Shown here: piece after piece, positions 5,485 through 6,894 of the stretch
Numbering within the stretch: the first letter of the stretch is position 1
How the letters are laid out: each line of letters opens with the position of its first letter
Origin: JABHVE01 sp047517625
GTDB taxonomy: Bacteria > Pseudomonadota > Alphaproteobacteria > UBA2966 > CAIVPW01
DNA length: 6,894 nt
NCBI GenBank assembly: GCA_047517625.1
Contig: JAKZSO010000174.1
Coordinates: forward strand, 1-6,894
Reading direction: 5' to 3'
Program-made: the position numbers and the translations under genes
Notes under the pieces: generated by a model
What the model was told of the DNA's origin: nothing
The model's input: only the letters and a program-made list of their open reading frames with translations
The model's database searches: none

Positions 5485-5540
5485 GGGGTTTACTCTCGCG
5501 TCATTGACCAGGTGTGAAACCGTTTCATGGGTGTTTCAGG
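5281..5540. repeat. About 55 bp imperfect direct repeat: one copy inside, one copy just upstream of the helix-turn-helix gene
   Basis: Copies at 5281-5337 and 5485-5540. Both contain GGGGTTTACT, two differing bases, CGCGTCAT, then exactly ten mostly unlike bases, then the odd palindrome TGAAACCGTTTCA, then two or three bases, then GGTGTTTC. The conserved blocks with a fixed-length unlike spacer resemble a two-part protein-binding site. The inner copy encodes the PETPIETVSES...ALVNP linker; the outer one lies over the likely operator and ribosome site. Confidence 0.75.
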
Positions 5541-5546
5541 CCCCGC

Positions 5547-5819
5547 CTAGAGCAGTTCCGCGACCAGCGCCCGCCACTTGGCGCGCCCGGATCGGCCCGC
5601 AGCGGGCCTGTGGCGTTCGATATGGCATCCACGGCATAACGTCACGATCCCAACCAAATCGTAGGGATCGCCGCCAGCGCGCAGGGGTGGCTCGTGGTGA
5701 GCCTCTAAGCGGCCCGGGCGGTGGCATTCACGGCAACGCCAACCGTCGCGCTCGAAGGCCGCGCGCCGTACATGCTGCCACCGGCGCGTCCGCAGTAGAG
5801 GCAGGTGGTTTTTGCTCAT
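5547..5819 (-). CDS. Phage HNH endonuclease (terminase-associated type)
   Basis: Ninety residues from ATG 5819-5817, whose ATGA overlaps the terminase stop at 5818-5816. The zinc-binding cysteines are CREC (29-32) and CRGC (62-65). The HNH core is LEAHHEPPLRAGGDP (38-52), with the HH pair at 41-42 as the catalytic site, followed by LCRGCHIERH. Length and motif order match the small HNH proteins encoded beside terminase in HK97-like phages, which are known to assist terminase cleavage and head packaging. No damage is visible. A frame shift in the upstream terminase puts that gene's first part into this frame, giving an uninterrupted 360-codon reading frame up to 6629; I regard the true start as 5819 because of the ATGA coupling and because the stretch between is nonsense-like arginine-rich sequence. 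Confidence 0.8.
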   Translation of the reverse strand: MSKNHLPLLRTRRWQHVRRAAFERDGWRCRECHRPGRLEAHHEPPLRAGGDPYDLVGIVTLCRGCHIERHRPAAGRSGRAKWRALVAELL

Positions 5820-6894
5820 CCGGCGACAAGCGCGTGGTGGCGGCGGCGCACCGGTGGTTTCGCGCCTTGGCGCGTCCCGGCCGCGACGGCCAGAATAGCG
5901 GCGGCGGCAGCGTCGTCCCGGGCGCGCGCCCGTCGGCCGCCTTCGGATGATTTCGCCAGCTTCGAGTTGCCCGCAGGATCGGTCGTGACACGCGCTTCGC
6001 CCATAGCATATCGGAGTAGCAGGGACGGCCCTGGAGTGACGCGGCCTTCGAGCACTGCCCGCCCGGAAACCCCGCACGTCTTCTGCTCCATCTTTGAAGC
6101 CTTGGCCACGGATTTCGAGCGCGGCGGGTGGCACTCCGGCCGCGTCGAGCGCGTCACGGAGTTCAGCCTCGCGCCAGCGGTCAGCGACGATCCTCGCCGG
6201 GCGTCCAAACCGGTCAAGCGCCTCGCGGAGCAATCCGCCAAGGTCAACGGCGCGTTGCCCTGAAAGGATCAGTTCGCCACGCTCGCCGCATCGCTGATAG
6301 AGCCCGCCGGCTCCGTCGCGTAAGCCGCGCTCGGACAACGGTGGCTCATGGGGGAACGCGGCAACGGACTCCAAGCGACCAGACTCCGGCCAGAATGCAG
6401 CGATGGCGGACATGGCGGCGCTGGTCCCAAGATCGCATCCCCAGGTAACCGGCCCGGCCCGAGCGCGATCGCCCTCGGCCGCATCCCAGGTTCCGGCGTC
6501 AAGTAGCATAGATTCCTCGTGGTCGGCAGTTCCACCGTTCAACCGGAGTGCACGGAAACCTGGAAAGAGCGCAGGATCGGTCCTGGCATGGCCCGCCTCG
6601 CGGCGGATTGTTGATTCGAGGTCTGGCATAAAATCGAGACTGGGATTGGCCTTCGCCCATGTTCGCCGCTGAAAAGGTGGGTCCGCGGGCGCGGCCGCGT
6701 GGGACTGGGAATAGTCGGCGCCGCCGAGGGCTTCTGCGAACCAGTGTGAGGTGGCATGGTGGCAGCGCTCATGACAGCGCTCGGCAAAATCCCCGACGCG
6801 CGCCTGATCGCGCTTGGCACAAGGCCCGCCAGCACGCCAGCCCTGCGGCCTTGCGTGATTGTGAGGCCACTCAGGTATCTCTCAAGCTGAGGGA
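5816..6894 (-). pseudogene. Terminase large subunit remnant: ATPase half missing, internal inversion, one frameshift
   Basis: The nuclease half is clear: SHWFAEALGGADYSQSHAA, then QRRTWAKANPSLDFMPDLE, then the RNase H-like core WGCDLGTSAAMSAIAAFW, ADRWREAEL and the terminal RDDAAAAAILAVAAG, whose aspartates would be metal ligands. Near 6062-6066 (a G run) the frame shifts by one; the real protein continues in another frame as RAVLEGRVTPGPSLLLRYAM and ends at the TGA at 5818-5816, coupled to the HNH gene. At the right edge, LERYLSGLTITQGRRAG looks like the N-terminal start of the same protein, but only about 80 bp separate it from SHWF, so roughly 150 or more residues with the Walker A and B motifs are gone. 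That gap is filled by an inverted terminase fragment. Non-functional as packaged here. The gene's beginning may lie outside the window. Confidence 0.75.
6756..6836 (+). pseudogene. Inverted fragment of the terminase large subunit
   Basis: The plus strand from 6756 reads MVAALMTALGKIPDARLIAL followed by GTRPAS. That is the stretch which, in this kind of terminase, directly precedes the SHWF segment, and SHWF is found on the minus strand ending near 6752. Minus-strand TerL sequence also resumes beyond 6836 (GRRAG). The piece therefore looks flipped in place, with breakpoints near 6753-6756 and 6831-6838. GGTGGC occurs twice at the left breakpoint and GCCAGC twice at the right one. Confidence 0.6.

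Noticed and set aside
5547..6629. A single 360-residue terminase-HNH fusion protein
   Set aside because: The middle is out-of-frame sequence; the genuine terminase C-terminus lies in another frame and ends in an ATGA overlap with the HNH start.

Overview
The window is GC-rich and every gene I accept reads on the minus strand, so transcription runs from the right edge (6894) to the left edge (1). Codon bias and the look of the phage and replication proteins suggest an alphaproteobacterium. That placement is inference; nothing here is a taxonomic marker. I see no integrase, lysis, tRNA, rRNA or CRISPR feature.

The right half (about 6894 to 2438) is the head region of an HK97-type tailed phage, and it is damaged. 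It begins with a terminase large subunit that lacks its ATPase half, carries a short inverted piece of itself, and is shifted by one base further on. An intact HNH endonuclease follows. Where portal and protease genes normally sit there is only a small DNA-binding/coiled-coil gene of plasmid-like appearance, with a roughly 55 bp element repeated upstream of it and inside it. Next come a non-coding stretch with AT-rich repeats, a major capsid gene split by three apparent one-base shifts, an unrecognised 110-residue gene, a tail/neck-type protein, and a shortened Mu gp37-like gene. Most of these still overlap their neighbours by four bases (ATGA or TTGA), as in a working phage operon.

The left half (2344 to 1) is a replication module that looks intact: an unrecognised 135-residue protein, a 367-residue winged-helix replication initiator, two small genes coupled to it by ATGA overlaps (the second with a four-cysteine zinc motif), and the start of another helix-turn-helix gene that runs off the left edge. 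The initiator gene holds four perfect 20 bp direct repeats read in all three frames across the set. The repeat is therefore conserved as DNA, which fits iterons and an origin inside the initiator gene, the arrangement known from lambda O.

Taken together, the window looks like an intact iteron-type replicon joined to a decaying phage head cluster. It could be a degraded phage-plasmid, a plasmid that captured head genes, or a capsid-carrying satellite. Sequence outside the window is needed to choose.
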